Assembly: GCA_022036555.1 (NCBI GenBank)
Contig: CM039123.1
Span: 14,544,326 to 14,608,325 of the forward strand
Length of the DNA stretch: 64,000 bases
Source: Microstegium vimineum
Lineage: Eukaryota > Streptophyta > Magnoliopsida > Poales > Poaceae
Direction: 5' to 3'
Shown: piece after piece, positions 1 to 12,534 of the stretch
Layout: every line of letters begins with the position of its first letter
Numbering within the stretch: position 1 is the first letter of the stretch
The notes under the pieces: generated by a model
Seen by the model: the letters and a program-made list of their open reading frames with translations, nothing else
Database searches by the model: none
Told to the model about the DNA's origin: nothing
Made by a program: the position numbers and the translations under genes

Positions 1-2734
1 CAGGCCGGCCCAGTTCCACCCCCGCGCCTCAGCTCTTCTCCTCTCTCTCTCTGACAAGTCCGCCCCACTGGTCAGTTTTGTTTTCTTTCGCTGACAAATA
101 GGTCCCACCCGTCAGCGCCATCCCTCTCCTTCCTTTCTTCTCCCTTCCGCACTTTCCTTTTCTCTCGCCGGTCGATTCTTCTCGGCCGAGTGCGAATCGG
201 AGAAGGAGACCCCCCCCTTCCCATAACCGGCATGGATTCGTGGCGAGCAAGTCGAGCGCCACTACCGCCGCCTCCCCTTTCCTCCCTTCCCCCTCTCTTC
301 TTTCCTTTCTCGGCCGCCGCCCTTTCCTTGCGGCCGGGATTGAATCCGCGGCGGAATCCGCTTATTACCTTCCCTGCGGCGGTCCCGAGCTATAAAAGCT
401 CGTGCCCTGGGTCCTTCCGCCATCACCTTGCGACCGCAGAGCACCCCGAGCCTTTCCTACGCTGCAGAGCCCTCTCCGCCGCCGTGGGTTGAGCAACGCC
501 GCCACCACCGTCGATTTTGTCTCTGCCTAGTTTCCCTGTGCCAACCAGTTGATCCCCGAGCCTCACAGTGAGGTAAGTGCCGCCTCGGAGCCCCGCTTTT
601 CCTCCCCGGCCACTCTGTCGCGTCGCACCGCGTTTCCCGTCGGCACAGAGCCGCCGCGCCGCGTGGGCACCCCATCTCCGAGTGTAATCGATTCAACCGA
701 CTCCACCGTCGGATTCGCCGTCTTTCCCTCGTTCTGTTCGACCCAGTTGCGTCGAGTTTCGTGCACTGAATCGCCAGATCAGCGTGCGCCGCCACCGTCC
801 GGCCATGGCGCCACCGTGCCTTCGACTCCGGCCGCCGAGCGCCGCCATCCATCCTCTCTGATCTAATCCTGGTCATCCATCGTGGATCGGACGGCCTACA
901 ACACCTGATACCGGTTCAGCGGGCAATTTTGCAAAAGAGCCCCCGATCTTTTAAAGTCCGAACCCGCGGTCCAGCTGGCGCATTCCATAGATACGCTTAC
1001 GGTTTTGAAAAGCGTATTTCCTTTTCTGTTTATTTTATTTTCTAAATTAAAAAGAAAACCTTATTTACAGTTTTGCCACTCTTTTTGAATAGCTTATAAT
1101 TTGTTCATTTTAAATCCAAATCGCTCCGTTCAAGTTGCGTTAGATCCGTATTTTCTTGCTCTATCCAGTAGTATAGTTTTTAACTATGTTAATAACTTTT
1201 AAAAATCAAAGAAAATTATTTCCGTAATGTTTAATCTTGCTCTATTCAAAATCCCGTTTAAATCATATCTTCTCCGTTATAGCTCCGTTTTTCGTGATTC
1301 AAGCGTCTTTGTGATCGTAGTGATACGTAGATTTGTTTTCTAAGCTTTCACTTTTGTTTTATTATGTTTGGTATACTGTTCTAATCTATAGCTTTGTTTG
1401 TTTGCATGTTATGTCTCCGCGTGATTGCATGTGATGTGACGGTCGAGTACAGACGGTGAGCAGTACGTGGGAGATCAAGGGTTTTGCTTTGAGCAGGAGC
1501 AGCAGCAGGATCTCTTTGAGCAAGGCAAGTATATATGGGATCTTCCTTGATGTCCTATTAATGAAGCTTTTCCAATAAAATCATATGCATGTGTCCAATA
1601 TTGTCACCATAGGGTTTACCTAGACTTGTTTACCTTTATCCTTGAATTCCTATGGGTTATTGTTGCATCTGGGTAGTTAATGCTAGTGCTTCACTTTTAT
1701 AAGCATGATCTTTTAATCTTGATTAATGATTATATGAACTGTTGAAGTAAAACTTGACTTTTTAGCAACATGGACTTAGGACCCCTTTCTGTCAGCAAAA
1801 GCTGGGACATACAGTACAACCATGAGGGCTATATGGCTCTGGCTTTAGTTCAGTATTAGGGTCACTCTCTCGCATGCAACAGTTCACGAAAGTTGCCATT
1901 GACGAGCGGTTGCGGAGCGGCTGGTGTGGGGACCGCTGCGGGTGCGTACCACCGACGGGCTCCTATATACCCCTTGCCCGTGGATCCGTACTGTCTGGGG
2001 TATGTCAGCGAACCCCTTTGAAAGACTTCATCGTGTCCCTGCCTGCTCACCTCGGTAGTGCTAAGGGAGTCATGATCCCGGGGCATTTGGGCAAACACGT
2101 CTCATGGGTAAAGTGTACACCTCTGCGCAGAGTTAAAAACTATCATGATAGCCGTGCTCACGGTCACGAGCGGCCTGGAAAACTCACAGAACTCTTTGGT
2201 TACTTGTAGTTACCTTTATGAATTATTTTATTATGATATTATGTTACTTGTTCAATTGTTTACTTGATCATGCAATTTAACTTGGGGAATTAAGCATAAC
2301 TTTGATCTTTCACTTATAAAGCTTTGTTACAAATTAAAAAAAAAATGCTTACCGCAGTAAACTAGTGTCATACTATTTGAGCCTCATGAACCCCATATAT
2401 GCTTGTTGAGTACGAAAGTGCTTACGCTTGTTTCTTTCTTTTTAATTCTTGTATAAAAATCCCGGATGGGTACCAGATTATCAGAGTTATGAGGAGTATC
2501 CAGAGGACTACTAGGTTTGGGGTCAACCAGTTGACGTCCCTGTGCTATGGAGCTTCGCGAGAGTTATCTTATTTCCGCTGTTTTGTAATAGATATTATTT
2601 AAATACTCATTCGCTATGTATTAAACACTTGTGATGATACAATTTTGATAATTTGTCGGCTTATGTGTGTGACTGATCTCTGGGCACACATAAGATTATT
2701 GCATCCTATTTTGTCTTTAAAACTGGGTGTGACA
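1..2734 (+). mobile_element. Long LTR (solo or truncated) of a Ty3/gypsy-type retrotransposon
   Basis: The left 2.7 kb reads as one long LTR of the grass gypsy type. A GC-rich U3-like segment is followed by a TATA box (391-398), then a long AT-richer segment, ending in a typical ...GGTGTGACA terminus at about 2734. No gag or pol follows, and the left end lies outside the window, so this is a solo or truncated LTR. A 111-codon open frame (1874-2209) lies within it. It is probably not a host gene, because its sequence around 2098-2140 resembles part of another gypsy LTR in the window (42190-42250). The orientation is inferred from the TATA box and the terminal CA. The assignment to gypsy is by resemblance only; the exact family is not resolved. 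Confidence 0.6.
391..398 (+). promoter_or_regulatory. TATA box of the gypsy LTR promoter
   Basis: TATAAAAG lies in a GC-rich context and is followed 30-40 bases on by C-rich sequence, as expected for an RNA polymerase II start at an LTR U3/R border. No host gene follows it. Confidence 0.5.
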
Positions 2735-4292
2735 TTGATGATCAACATAACCGAATTGGACTAACGAGTTTGCGAGTGTTTATTTTGTAGTCCAATAGGA
2801 CGCAAACATTCTTTGGACATAGGCAACACCTCAAACAAGACATTTGAAGCATATAGAAGACCTAAAGATCAAGCAAGTCCAAGCATGAAGGATGGAACCT
2901 ACTCGGGAGCAAGACCGCGAAGATACAAAGTCTTCCGGACGCGAGGCGACGAGCGTCCAGACTTTTGGAAATCAGCCCGGATGAAAATACTGAAGAAAAG
3001 GACTCTAGATGTTGTAAACAGGAGGGTCCGGACCATTGCGAATGCGTCCGAACACCTAGAGTTTGGTCTTCGAAAATCAGCAAGTCCAGACGCTATGAAC
3101 AGTGTGTGTCCGGATCATAGGTGCTTGCGTCCAGACGCACACAGAGAAGAACCCGAGAGCTCCAAGGGTTCCGGACGCTGTCCGGAGTGTAGCGTCTGGA
3201 CCAAAGATTGAGTCCGAACTTAATGCAAAGAGGTTCCAGAGGCGCGCGGAGACTCCGGACGCTGTCCGGACATGGGCTCCAGACCAATGTCATCGTCCGG
3301 ACCCTCCAGTCAGCCTCAGCGCACAGAAGACCGTTGGAAGGTCCAGACGCACACGTAATAGTCCGGTCCCCCCCTTTGTTGTTCGCGTCCGGAGCTACGC
3401 AGAGGAGCGACATCAAGGTTCCAACGGCTCCATTTAGCTTGGGGCCTATATATATGACCCTTGACCGGCCAAATGAAGGTGTGGAGACTTGAGAATCATT
3501 CCAAGGTGTTGATACACTATTCTAGTGCTCTCCATATGCATAGTGCTTAGAGATATACTTGGTGATTAGCATAAGTGCTTTGCGAAATGCTTAGGTTAGT
3601 TAGACCACTCATATGCGCTTGCTCTAGGTGTAAGCCTAGTGTTTAGTGAGCTTTGCATACCTCTTGATCAAGGGTGCTTGCGCTCACCAATCTTGTACTC
3701 GGTGGGGCTTGTATTCTTGCGCGATCACACCAACCGTGTTTGTGGTGTGGCCGCCACCGGTGTAACGAAGGGAAAAAGGTCCGCGGCGTTTCGGCCGGAA
3801 GCTTGATAGTGAAGACGGCGGAGAGCATCCGGGAGAGGCTTGCCGGAAGGCACATCGGAGACCCACTTGCGCGTGGGGAGAGCCCGAGGCTATCCACGGA
3901 GTTACCCGACCGGGAGCTTGGCCCTTGCGTGGGATTCCTCGCGAGGGGATCCAACGAGGACTAGGGGGAAGTTTGCGCGCTTCTCGATACCTCTATAAAA
4001 TACCGGAGTCGTCGACGGGAGTTTGCATCTCTACCTTGCTCTTTACCTTCCGCACTTACTTTGTTTACCTTGTGTTATTTATCTTTCCTAGCTTAGTTGA
4101 TAGGCTAGTTGGTGGGTTTGAAAACTAGGTTGTTAAACTCTTTTTGCGGTAGAGATAGCAAAACCATAGTTGCACATCTAGATAGTCTTTTGCATAGGTT
4201 TTGTTAGGGGTTGAAATAAGGCCATAGTTTAGAGAGTAGTTTTTAAGTGACGTAATTCAAACCCCCCATTCTTAGGCATCACGGTCATTTCA
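2730..4292 (+). mobile_element. Solo LTR of a SIRE-type Copia retrotransposon
   Basis: The segment opens with a TGATGATCAACA-type start and ends with a C-rich tract followed by CTTAGGCATCACGGTCATTTCA at about 4292. Both are hallmarks of grass SIRE/Opie-class Copia LTRs. Between 2930 and 3420 it carries many degenerate copies of a (G)TCCGGACGC motif in both orientations, which is also common in these LTRs. No gag or pol is attached. The left border overlaps the end of the preceding gypsy LTR (shared TGTGACA/TTGATG), so the exact junction is uncertain by several bases, and I could not find a convincing target duplication. Confidence 0.6.
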
Positions 4293-5025
4293 TCCATGGA
4301 GCTTTTACACTAATAGGTTTCATGCTAGGTTAATTTAAACTTGCTCGGTCTGTTCAATTGCAGCCTTATACTACAACTTCATTCTCTGACCCAATCGTTG
4401 TTTTTGTCTTCGTATTCCTTATTTATCTAGTGGGACAATTTGGTTGGTTCTTTGCGTCGAATTTTGGCGTAGCAGCTATATGTCGGTTCATACTTCTCTT
4501 CCAAGGATTTCGTGGCCACGCTCTCGCTGAGCAAGAGGGAGCATGTGCAGCCATTGGTTTGGCGACGGCCACGCGCGCGTACGTGCCACGCACGTTCCGC
4601 GTCGGCAACCATTACGTTGCACTGCACGCCCACCATTTCGCGCGACAATTGGGTTGGTCGTGTGGTAGTAGCAGCTAAAGGTAGAGCCACGGCGGCGCGG
4701 GGGTGGTTGTTCGGCCGGAGTGGTGCGCCCTGCGCAGGGCGCTCTGGCCGGAAACATGCGCGAATCAGCCCGTGGTCTGTGGGGGCGCGCGCGCATGATT
4801 CTGCCACTGCCATCCATATGCACAGCAAGCACAGGAGAGCACATGCCACGCACGCCGCGCTTTTGTCGCTGCTGCAGTGGTGCTGTGGTGCACTGGTGCA
4901 CGCCTCGTCAATTTGGCCCGCCCATCGCATGCCAGCGGCAGCAATGGAGCCCGCGACGCTCGGGGCTCGGGCACGCGCGCCACAGTGCAAGCAGGGCTGG
5001 CTGGGTCTTGAGCTTTACCGAACAC
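4293..5025. other. Unassigned GC-rich stretch
   Basis: About 0.7 kb with several overlapping open frames on both strands (4427-4990 minus, 4512-5162 plus). It has GCGCGC-rich composition, and I recognise no domain. The open frames look like by-products of GC content. I see no splice-supported gene here. Confidence 0.3.
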
Positions 5026-5990
5026 TTTATTTTTATTTTTCGGGAAACGCGACTTCACACGTATTTCATAAAAAAAACAAAAAAAAACGACTTGCACAAA
5101 GCAGCTATGAGATCCAGGAAGATCTTATAGTGCAGGTTACAAACCACGAAGGAAGTGGTTAGGAAAACGAACAGAAGAAGAGAAAGAAAGACGGTAAGAA
5201 GAGACGACCCTCCACCACAAACCTAACTGACCGGAGATGCAAGGAAAAAATACATCAACACAAGGTTGCTTACATAGGAGATGAAGCCATGGTGCCATAG
5301 CATCCGCCTGATCAAGAACCACAACGGCAAAAGCATCCATCCAAACGACCACGACAGCAAAGCATCCGCGAGATACAACACGACAAAGTATCGTGGGAGG
5401 GGAGGGGTCACACACACTCAACCACATTTGCATGAGGCGGGAGCCCGAAGCAATGTCGGCGGCCAAGTTATATGCTGCGAAGAACCAAACGAAGGCTAGA
5501 CAAACCAAAACGAAGATAAGCTGAAGCACACACAGATACAACATAGCGAGAAGCCGAGAAGCAACTCCGACGAGAGTGGTAGAACGACAGCAGAACTGCC
5601 CTATTAAAGCCTCGAAGAAGGAGATGACATCCACAAACGCCAATGACGTTTGAAGGAGCACCCGAGATAGACTTTTGTCCACGAACAAAACCTTTGACAA
5701 CGTCTCCAAGAACGTAGATGATATACAGTTTGCCACTGCCACTGACCCGACGCAATACGCCGGGCAAGGTTTTCAACCAGAAAATGTTCACCCGGATATC
5801 TGCAATTCGGCTGAGTGGCGCACAGCGGCACATTACCGAAATTGCACTTCCCAGGACAAAGAAAATGCCTGCTGCTACTGTGAAGAAGCTCCATGTTAAA
5901 AGCACAACTACCATCACAGTCCGCGGTCCGGCACATTCCATTGCTGGTGCGAGCTGAGAAACCAGGCTAACTGACCAAAACAAGGTCAAC
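5026..5990 (-). repeat. Possible 3' part of a LINE-like retroposon
   Basis: Read on the minus strand, this block ends in an A-rich tail (T-rich at 5026-5042 on the plus strand). Just before the tail are TGAAATACG...GTCGCGTTTCCCG-like sequences that resemble tails of grass LINE-derived repeats. Two overlapping minus-strand open frames (5137-5742 and 5468-5989) translate to hydrophobic Val/Leu/Cys-rich proteins with no motif I recognise. No reverse transcriptase motif is visible, so the LINE assignment rests on the tail alone. Confidence 0.3.
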
Positions 5991-7052
5991 GAGAAGGGTT
6001 ATCAAGATGGCAATCACCAAGTACCCGGCGAGCTGAACAAAGGATGGTTCTTAGTACTGAGGCAGGAAATGTGAGCAATGCAGGTAACTTCTACTAACCA
6101 AATCAGAACCAAAACGGCTGGGTAAGGCCAAGATTTGGCTTGGCTTGTTAAGGTCAAGAATGGCAATGGCCCAAAATGCACTAACAGAGAAATCAGGGGG
6201 CAATAACTTGATTATTTCAAAAAGGAATTATGCAGGGTTTTGCATGGACAGGGTAAGCTTAGCTATTATGGCATATATAATGAACAACTTGCTAAAGTTT
6301 CAGAGGAAGATGTACCAAATGTGTGGCGAGACATTTTAGTTTTGAGCAGATGCGTCATAGTTGAAGTGTAGAAATGAAGATGACCAATCTATAACTGTGT
6401 ACGTGGAAGTGGCACTACAGCTCAAGCCTTAAGTATCCATGAAATGAAACCGACTGGACATCATAAGTTCCTAGGTTTCCAGCTCACAGATTTATTGGTG
6501 TTCAGCACAGACAAGAAACTTTTAAAAAATTAAAATTTTTTCACTCACCTAAAAGGAAAGCGTAAGCCATCGCATGAACTTATCTGGTATGAATCCCATT
6601 ATCTAAAAATGCTAGTACCAATTCTCACATGATGATCGAATACCGAGTGTTTCCAAACCGGTGTACAGAATATTGGTGTCGTGTTAGATTGATTGAACTG
6701 AATTTATGTTTGTCAAAGACAACAAATGTGAAGAAAACACACAATTCATAGAATGGAGAATGGAGAGTAACACGGGTGGTGGTGGCAAAAACCAATGAGC
6801 TATATAGAAGAGATACAGAAGACAGCTGCAATATTGCATGTTCAACTAATTGTTTCAGCACAAGTCCAATGCATGAACTGAATGTACTAATGTAATCTGG
6901 AAACACAAAGCAGTGGTATAACAAAAAAGTGATACAGGCTACTTAGCTAGAACAAGGCTAGGGGTGGCATAAGAGGTGTCAACAACACAGTCCAAAATAT
7001 CCTCTGAAGTAAAATATTTCATGATATCAGCTCACCTTAGCACACCAAATGT
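5991..7052. other. 3' flank of the SUB1-like gene
   Basis: AT-rich and non-coding. A minus-strand AATAAA (TTTATT on the plus strand near 6490) could serve the upstream-lying gene at 7053-8957 as a polyadenylation signal about 560 bases past its stop. This is a guess without transcript data. Confidence 0.3.
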
Positions 7053-8957
7053 TCAGGAAGAAGCTGGGCATGTATTCACGCCATCCTTGCAATCACGCGT
7101 AAGCTCGTTGAAGGTCTCCACATGCCTCTTCCCCCTCAGGAATACCTCAGTGTCAACTGCAACCCTCATGTAACCATCAAATTTTACTGGCTTACCATTG
7201 CTCAGCTCCTTAGTTTCAGTGAACCACTCACTATTCTCATCCCACAGGTACTTGAAATCATCAAGGAAGTGTGTTTTATACTTTTCCTTAAGTGGGTCAA
7301 AGAATGATTTGTCAGGCTCATTGGTAGCAATGTACAAATACCGGCCAGCACCAACCTTATCATTAAGTGACATAATGAGACTGTCTGGCGAGGTATCTCT
7401 ATCAAGGTTTGGCCAAAGCTGTGTGTTCTGCGCTTTCTCCCCTCTGACAACATGGACCGAGTCAAAGTCCCAGTTCATCCGTGAGGCAATGGCAGATACA
7501 ATCTCCATCAAGCGACGAGATTTCCACAAGAAATGCCATGGGCGCTTGATTACTCCCTCGGTCTCACCCTCGCACACACGTGACCAATAGTTATCAGGCT
7601 CGACATTCCCAAACTTCCTCATGATCAGTGTGTCCTTGACGTCACGAAGTTTCATTGGAGTCATCCTAATGTCTTCAGTGTAGAAGTTCTTGAGCCTATC
7701 TTTCTTGTGCCACTTTCCCCAATCTTGCCAGAACTGGCCCTGGTCGATCACCGATGCCAATTCCTTTAAATGCTCAAAATCAAAGTAGAGCCTGAAATCT
7801 CTATCTTCATCCTTGCCACTGGAAGTATACCGCGCATTGAGGCAGACATTCAAGTCCATGACAAGAGTCCGGTTCAAGAACTGTGCCTCACCAAGCGCAC
7901 ACAAGAACCCCCAAATGAAATGGTTCATGCTCTTGCACCTCTCACCACCACCAATGTAAATGAGGTACTTTCCACGGCTGAAATCGGACTCAGAAGCAAC
8001 CACTGGCAAGCTGTCATTGACAGCCTCACCAACAACAAACACCGGCTTGGCTGCAGCCCCAGCAGCCTCATTGTTGGCAGTGTTCTCGTCCAGCCTAATC
8101 TGTGTCTTAGTTGGCACGAAGTCAGTCACTGGTGCATCCTGCTTCCCCTTCTTCCCCTTGCGCCGTTTGTTGCGCTTGGCACCCACACCCGAGTGGTACT
8201 CACCCACGGTGTCGACGACAAGGGTGCAGGTGTTGACGTCGCGGGTGAGGGTGAACCGGCGGTAGTCCTTGTAGTATGTGGCCCGGCCGGTGCCAATGGC
8301 GTCGGCAGCGGGGCGGAAGCGCCAGGCGAGGTCACACTCCATGGGACTCCCCGGCACCGCCACGGGACGGCCGAAGCGGTAGAAGTGGAGGTCGGGGAAC
8401 CGCTCGATGGACGCGCGCATGAGAAGGTTGAAGAGGTCCCTGTCCCCCGTGCAGTCCACGGGCGCCTCCGTGTCGCAGGAAACCGCCTCCGCAACGGCGG
8501 CTTCCTCCGCCACCGCCGTACCCTCACCCGTGGCGGCATCAGTGTCGACGGTGAAGGCTCGCTCCTTCTCGGGCTCCGTCTTCTCGGCCTCGGCGACAAC
8601 TTCGGAGAGCTTGATGAACGGGACGGCCTCCGCAACGGCTTCGACACCCCCAGCGGCGGCGTCGCCGGCGGCGCCGGTGGATGAGGAGTTGAAGTCCTCC
8701 CCGGTGCGCAGCACGGAGTCGTCGGTGAGGAAGGTGGAGGTGGAGGTGGAGGAGGTGAGGAAATCGGTGAGCTGGTGCGAGGACGGGTGGAGGAGCGGAT
8801 CGTCGGGGCTGTGGACCGCCGCGAGGAGCGTGAATGCGAGCACGGCCGCCACGAAGAGAGCGAAGAGGAGGTTGCCCCCGGACCGCAGCGCGGCGCGCAG
8901 GTCTGGCACCCCGCCGCGCCACCGCGGCGCGGACAGTGCCGCCGCCCGCCCCAGCAT
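7053..8957 (-). CDS. SUB1 / O-fucosyltransferase-like type II membrane protein
   Basis: A single uninterrupted frame of 634 codons. The N-terminus is short and basic, with a hydrophobic membrane anchor around residues 29-47 (LLFALFVAAVLAFTLLAAV). An Ala/Glu/Thr-rich low-complexity stem follows to about residue 160, then a conserved globular region. Segments such as YLIYIGGGERCKSMNHF, ALGEAQFLNRTLVMDLN, KRPWHFLWKSRRLMEIVSAI and GRYLYIATNEPDKSFF match what I know of the plant family around Arabidopsis SUB1 (At4g08810) and its relatives. SUB1 is annotated as a calcium-binding protein acting in light signalling, and the fold is related to plant O-fucosyltransferases. The layout suggests a Golgi or ER type II protein with a luminal C-terminal domain. 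Whether it is an active glycosyltransferase cannot be read from sequence. The start at 8957 gives the basic-then-hydrophobic N-terminus expected. The gene appears intact and has no intron in its coding region. Confidence 0.88.
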   Translation of the reverse strand: MLGRAAALSAPRWRGGVPDLRAALRSGGNLLFALFVAAVLAFTLLAAVHSPDDPLLHPSSHQLTDFLTSSTSTSTFLTDDSVLRTGEDFNSSSTGAAGDAAAGGVEAVAEAVPFIKLSEVVAEAEKTEPEKERAFTVDTDAATGEGTAVAEEAAVAEAVSCDTEAPVDCTGDRDLFNLLMRASIERFPDLHFYRFGRPVAVPGSPMECDLAWRFRPAADAIGTGRATYYKDYRRFTLTRDVNTCTLVVDTVGEYHSGVGAKRNKRRKGKKGKQDAPVTDFVPTKTQIRLDENTANNEAAGAAAKPVFVVGEAVNDSLPVVASESDFSRGKYLIYIGGGERCKSMNHFIWGFLCALGEAQFLNRTLVMDLNVCLNARYTSSGKDEDRDFRLYFDFEHLKELASVIDQGQFWQDWGKWHKKDRLKNFYTEDIRMTPMKLRDVKDTLIMRKFGNVEPDNYWSRVCEGETEGVIKRPWHFLWKSRRLMEIVSAIASRMNWDFDSVHVVRGEKAQNTQLWPNLDRDTSPDSLIMSLNDKVGAGRYLYIATNEPDKSFFDPLKEKYKTHFLDDFKYLWDENSEWFTETKELSNGKPVKFDGYMRVAVDTEVFLRGKRHVETFNELTRDCKDGVNTCPASS

Positions 8958-11900
8958 TCGCGCGGATCTGGGTTCGGATTGGGAGCGTAGCGGGGGGAAT
9001 GGGAGTGAGGCGGGGGAGGGATCTGGCTGCCGCGCTCCTGGATGGGGCGGACGCCGACAGGCGACAGGACGCGAGCGAGGGGCCGTGGAGTGGAGGTCAC
9101 TCCTGCGTTGTTTTTAATGAGCACGTCGCACGCGGCCGCCGGTAGCGGTAGCTTTACTGAGTTGCAACATTTGTCGGTCAGCCAGCCGGCCTGTTGACTG
9201 TTGCGGATTGCGGCCCAGGGGTTTCGGTCTGTTCTTCGGGACCTGATGGGCTGGGTTGTCTGTGGAACTTTTCTATTGCGCCACCTTAGCACTGCTCAGT
9301 GCTCACATGCTGCCCGGACTGTTCTGTGCTGTAATGGCGCGACCTAGTTTCTCTAGATATCTCTGCCTTAGCAAGCATATCTGATAAGCTAAAAAAAGGA
9401 TAGATAAATGGACATGGTTTGGTCTTTAATAGTGGTTTGCTTTGCATGAACAAGAAGAGATTGACAGGGGGATTGGTATTGATCAAGTATTGGAGAGGGT
9501 TAAGTGAAGAAATGACAAGCAAATGTCAAACGGCAAAGGAGAAAAATATAATGGATATAATATGGTCTTAATATTGGTTGCTTGTATAGACAAAAACTTA
9601 GAAAATCACTATGCATTGATATTGCTCAAGTTGGAAGAATAAAGAAGAAAATTACCAAGAGTAATGTTATTGTTATGTAAATAGATATTGAAATGAACAT
9701 GTAGGGTGTCAAGCCAAAATGTAGAGATATAAGGAATCATGAGTTGGCTTTGACCATAGTTGGAATATGACTTGGATATTAATAATGTTGATATGGGGCT
9801 TCAAATGAATTCTTAATGTTGATTCAAGGTATGATGTGACTTGAGGGTGGCTCGACAAGATGAAGATAGCAATGGCTTGGTGATTGAGGGACCATGGCTA
9901 AGGTGAAGAGAGTACTTGCATTAAATTAACGTACTAATCAAGCTATGATGAGTTATATTGTGAGGATGATCAAATTATTGTTGTATTGTAAAGGGAGTGA
10001 TCGATTTGATACCATAAATGGAACCGACTTGAACGAAACTCACATGTGGTTAAATTAATGGTTCACATCACATGCTCGAGGTTGATTTGCTCAATAGATT
10101 GAGACAAAGATAGCTCCAACGCTTATGAAGAGATACTGGGAAGAGAAGTCATATGAAGTCATTTAAGGCAAGTGATTGAAATAGACATGTCCTTTTGATC
10201 TTGTGTATATGTATATCATACTATTAAGAGGCACACAACATGAATTGTTAGACAGCTGAATCATGAGTGCTAAAAATGAGAAAACATATGGCATAACACT
10301 TGAACTTGTTGATCTTGATGCTTGTTCTTGGTTGGGAAGGATAACCCTCTAAATAATATATAAAAAAGTCCAAGATCATTGAAATTGAAGTTCGGAGCTA
10401 AAAACTATGTTATTTTTGTGAGGGGACCTATGTTATTTTGCACAGTTGTGTAAGTTCCGCACACAAGTGTGAAAGTTATGCACTGTGCAGGTCCAACGAC
10501 TAATTTTAGAGTTCTAATAACTAGTTTTTTGGGAGGTGGGTATACCCATTCCACGCTCGTAAGTCTGCTTCTGAATTTGGAATGGATGCTCTACCCTAAC
10601 TTTGAGAGACACTCCTCAACCCTCTCTTTGTGAGATTGAGCTTTAGTTGACAAAACAAAGTGTTGGGTTAAGAGATTTGAGTTAGAGAGTAAAATAGAGC
10701 AAGGCAAACCTTAGGAATTTGTCGAGCTTCGTCAAATTCATGAAGCATTTGCTACTCTCAGAATTTCCAAGACATAATTTTTCTTGATGTTGAATGTCTC
10801 CATCTCTCATATGGATAGTTATGATGGAAGGAGAGTTGTGTTGGTATAGGTATTCATACATCAAATGGACCAAAGTTTGATATTTCCTAAAGAGTTTTTC
10901 TTGATGTTAAATGTCCGCATCTCACATCTAGAGATCTATCATGAAGGGAAGTTGTGATGGCGTGGGATTCATACATCGAAACCTTCGTTGGTGCCACATC
11001 ACTCATGCATGTCATGGTTTGGTTGTCTCAAGTTGTTCGTATAGTGGCATGCATGTGGTGTGTGGCTGCCCTTTCATCTCTCTTAAAAACTCACAACATT
11101 TGTACACAAAAGAGTCATCTTTTATATTTCACTATGAAATTGACTAGACTTAGTCATCTTTTTAGATATCTTTTCACTATGAAATCTATTTTTTTTAAAT
11201 TGAGCTATAAAATCTATTTGATTTGAAAGTTAGACTAAGTCTAATTAAATTAAACAAAAATAACTAGCTCACATTGACACAAACGCTACACAACTATAAA
11301 TTGTATGTTATGTTGTAATATGCAGTTATGTTTGCTAATAACTAGTTAAATGGAGGCTTATAACTATATATTTTATAGGTATAGAAAAAAAATCAAGTAT
11401 AGGAGTAGGTAGACATCATGTGACCCATCGGAGTGGCTTCTCTAGTAGAGAAAAAACCCGACTCATGGTCCTACCTAGTCGATTCTTTCACTGGAGCGTA
11501 CCCAACCAAATCATAATAGACGAGAGAGGAGAATCGATGCAAAATCGATTCACAAGAAAGCATTAGCTAGTAATAAAAAAGTGATTTTTTTGTCTACAGG
11601 TCTAGTGAAGCCGATCTCCTCCCTGTTGTCACATCAGTAGCCATATCTCTTCTCTATCGACTCACCATTTTTTCGACAACAACAACATTTAATATATAGC
11701 AAACATAGTACAACAACGTGATAATAGAATTCCCAGATTACATAACATGGATAAATATAAGAAACTACTGATCTACTTCTGAAGACATAGGTGATGTTCC
11801 TGTCGGGGACACAAGGCCCATGAGAAGTGGGCACGATAGAGACATTGAGGCTCCTTGTTCTCGTACTTCGATAGCACAACCGACGTTCTTCTCAACTGTC

Positions 11901-12137
11901 TGACTGACATGTGTCTTCAAGGATAAATGATCTTGAGTCGTAAATAAGATGGAAGCTTCGTCGGACTCAAGACAATGAATTCACAACTTTCAGTGTTAAA
12001 TGTGAGGACCATGTTGACGGTCCACCCGAACATGTAAGGCTGCTATGCAACTTCTATGTCTATGGCAGAACAAAAAAAGCAGAATGACGATCAACAAAGA
12101 TTTGCTCTGCATGTGCAACACGTCGGACCTTCTGGAT
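8958..12137. other. Promoter of the SUB1-like gene, then AT-rich intergenic DNA
   Basis: 8958-9120 is GC-rich 5' leader and promoter sequence of the minus-strand gene. From about 9300 onward the DNA is AT-rich with no convincing coding region. An imperfect tandem duplication of roughly 110 bases is visible at 10778-10990: each copy opens with TTTTTCTTGATGTT and continues through a shared ATTCATACATC segment. Confidence 0.4.
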
Positions 12138-12283
12138 AGGGGCGGATCCAAAGGGGGGGACTGAGTGGGCTCCAGGCCCCCTAGCTTGATTTCCCCCCTA
12201 AATTAGTATAACTAAGTCGTAAATTCACCATTCCTAAACTTTTATTATTTAGCCTCCTAGTCCTCATCCTGGATCCGCCATTG
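12138..12283. mobile_element. Small hAT-like MITE
   Basis: About 146 bp bounded by inverted GGGCGGATCCA (12139-12150) and TGGATCCGCC (12270-12279). The GGGGCGGATCC... terminus is typical of grass non-autonomous hAT elements. It has no coding capacity. I could not confirm an 8-bp target duplication. Confidence 0.5.
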
Positions 12284-12534
12284 CTCCTGAAAAAATCCTT
12301 CGTTGAAGGCCCCCTAGTCCAAATCAAGCGTCTGGATGGAGTATCTGTAGGCCACGAGCCCACAAAGAGCGTCTACATGCCTTCTAGCTTGTATCAGCAG
12401 GCCCCACCAACAGAAACTAGGCTCCACGACACGCCAGCAGGCCCCCACCAGAGTGAACATCACGTACTGTTGCTCTAGAAAGCCGCTCGCGCACAAAGCT
12501 TCCTCTAGATTATAAGAGTGGATAACGAACAAGT

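Noticed and set aside
190..866. GC-rich open frames near the left edge as a host first exon
   Set aside because: They follow an LTR-type TATA box, lack recognisable domains, overlap on both strands, and the segment ends in a retrotransposon LTR terminus.
1874..2209. 111-codon ORF as a host gene
   Set aside because: It lies inside the long LTR, and its sequence is partly shared with another gypsy LTR at 42.2 kb.
3000..3420. TCCGGACGC-rich tract as a CRISPR-like or regulatory array
   Set aside because: The repeats are degenerate, unevenly spaced and in both orientations; the same kind of tract is found in the SIRE LTR fragment at 21.4-21.8 kb.
4427..5162. Overlapping open frames of 130-216 codons
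   Set aside because: Low-complexity GC-rich translation on both strands with no domain or splice support.
7770..8684. Long plus-strand open frames opposite the SUB1-like gene
   Set aside because: They are shadows of a GC-rich coding region on the other strand; the minus frame has clear family motifs.
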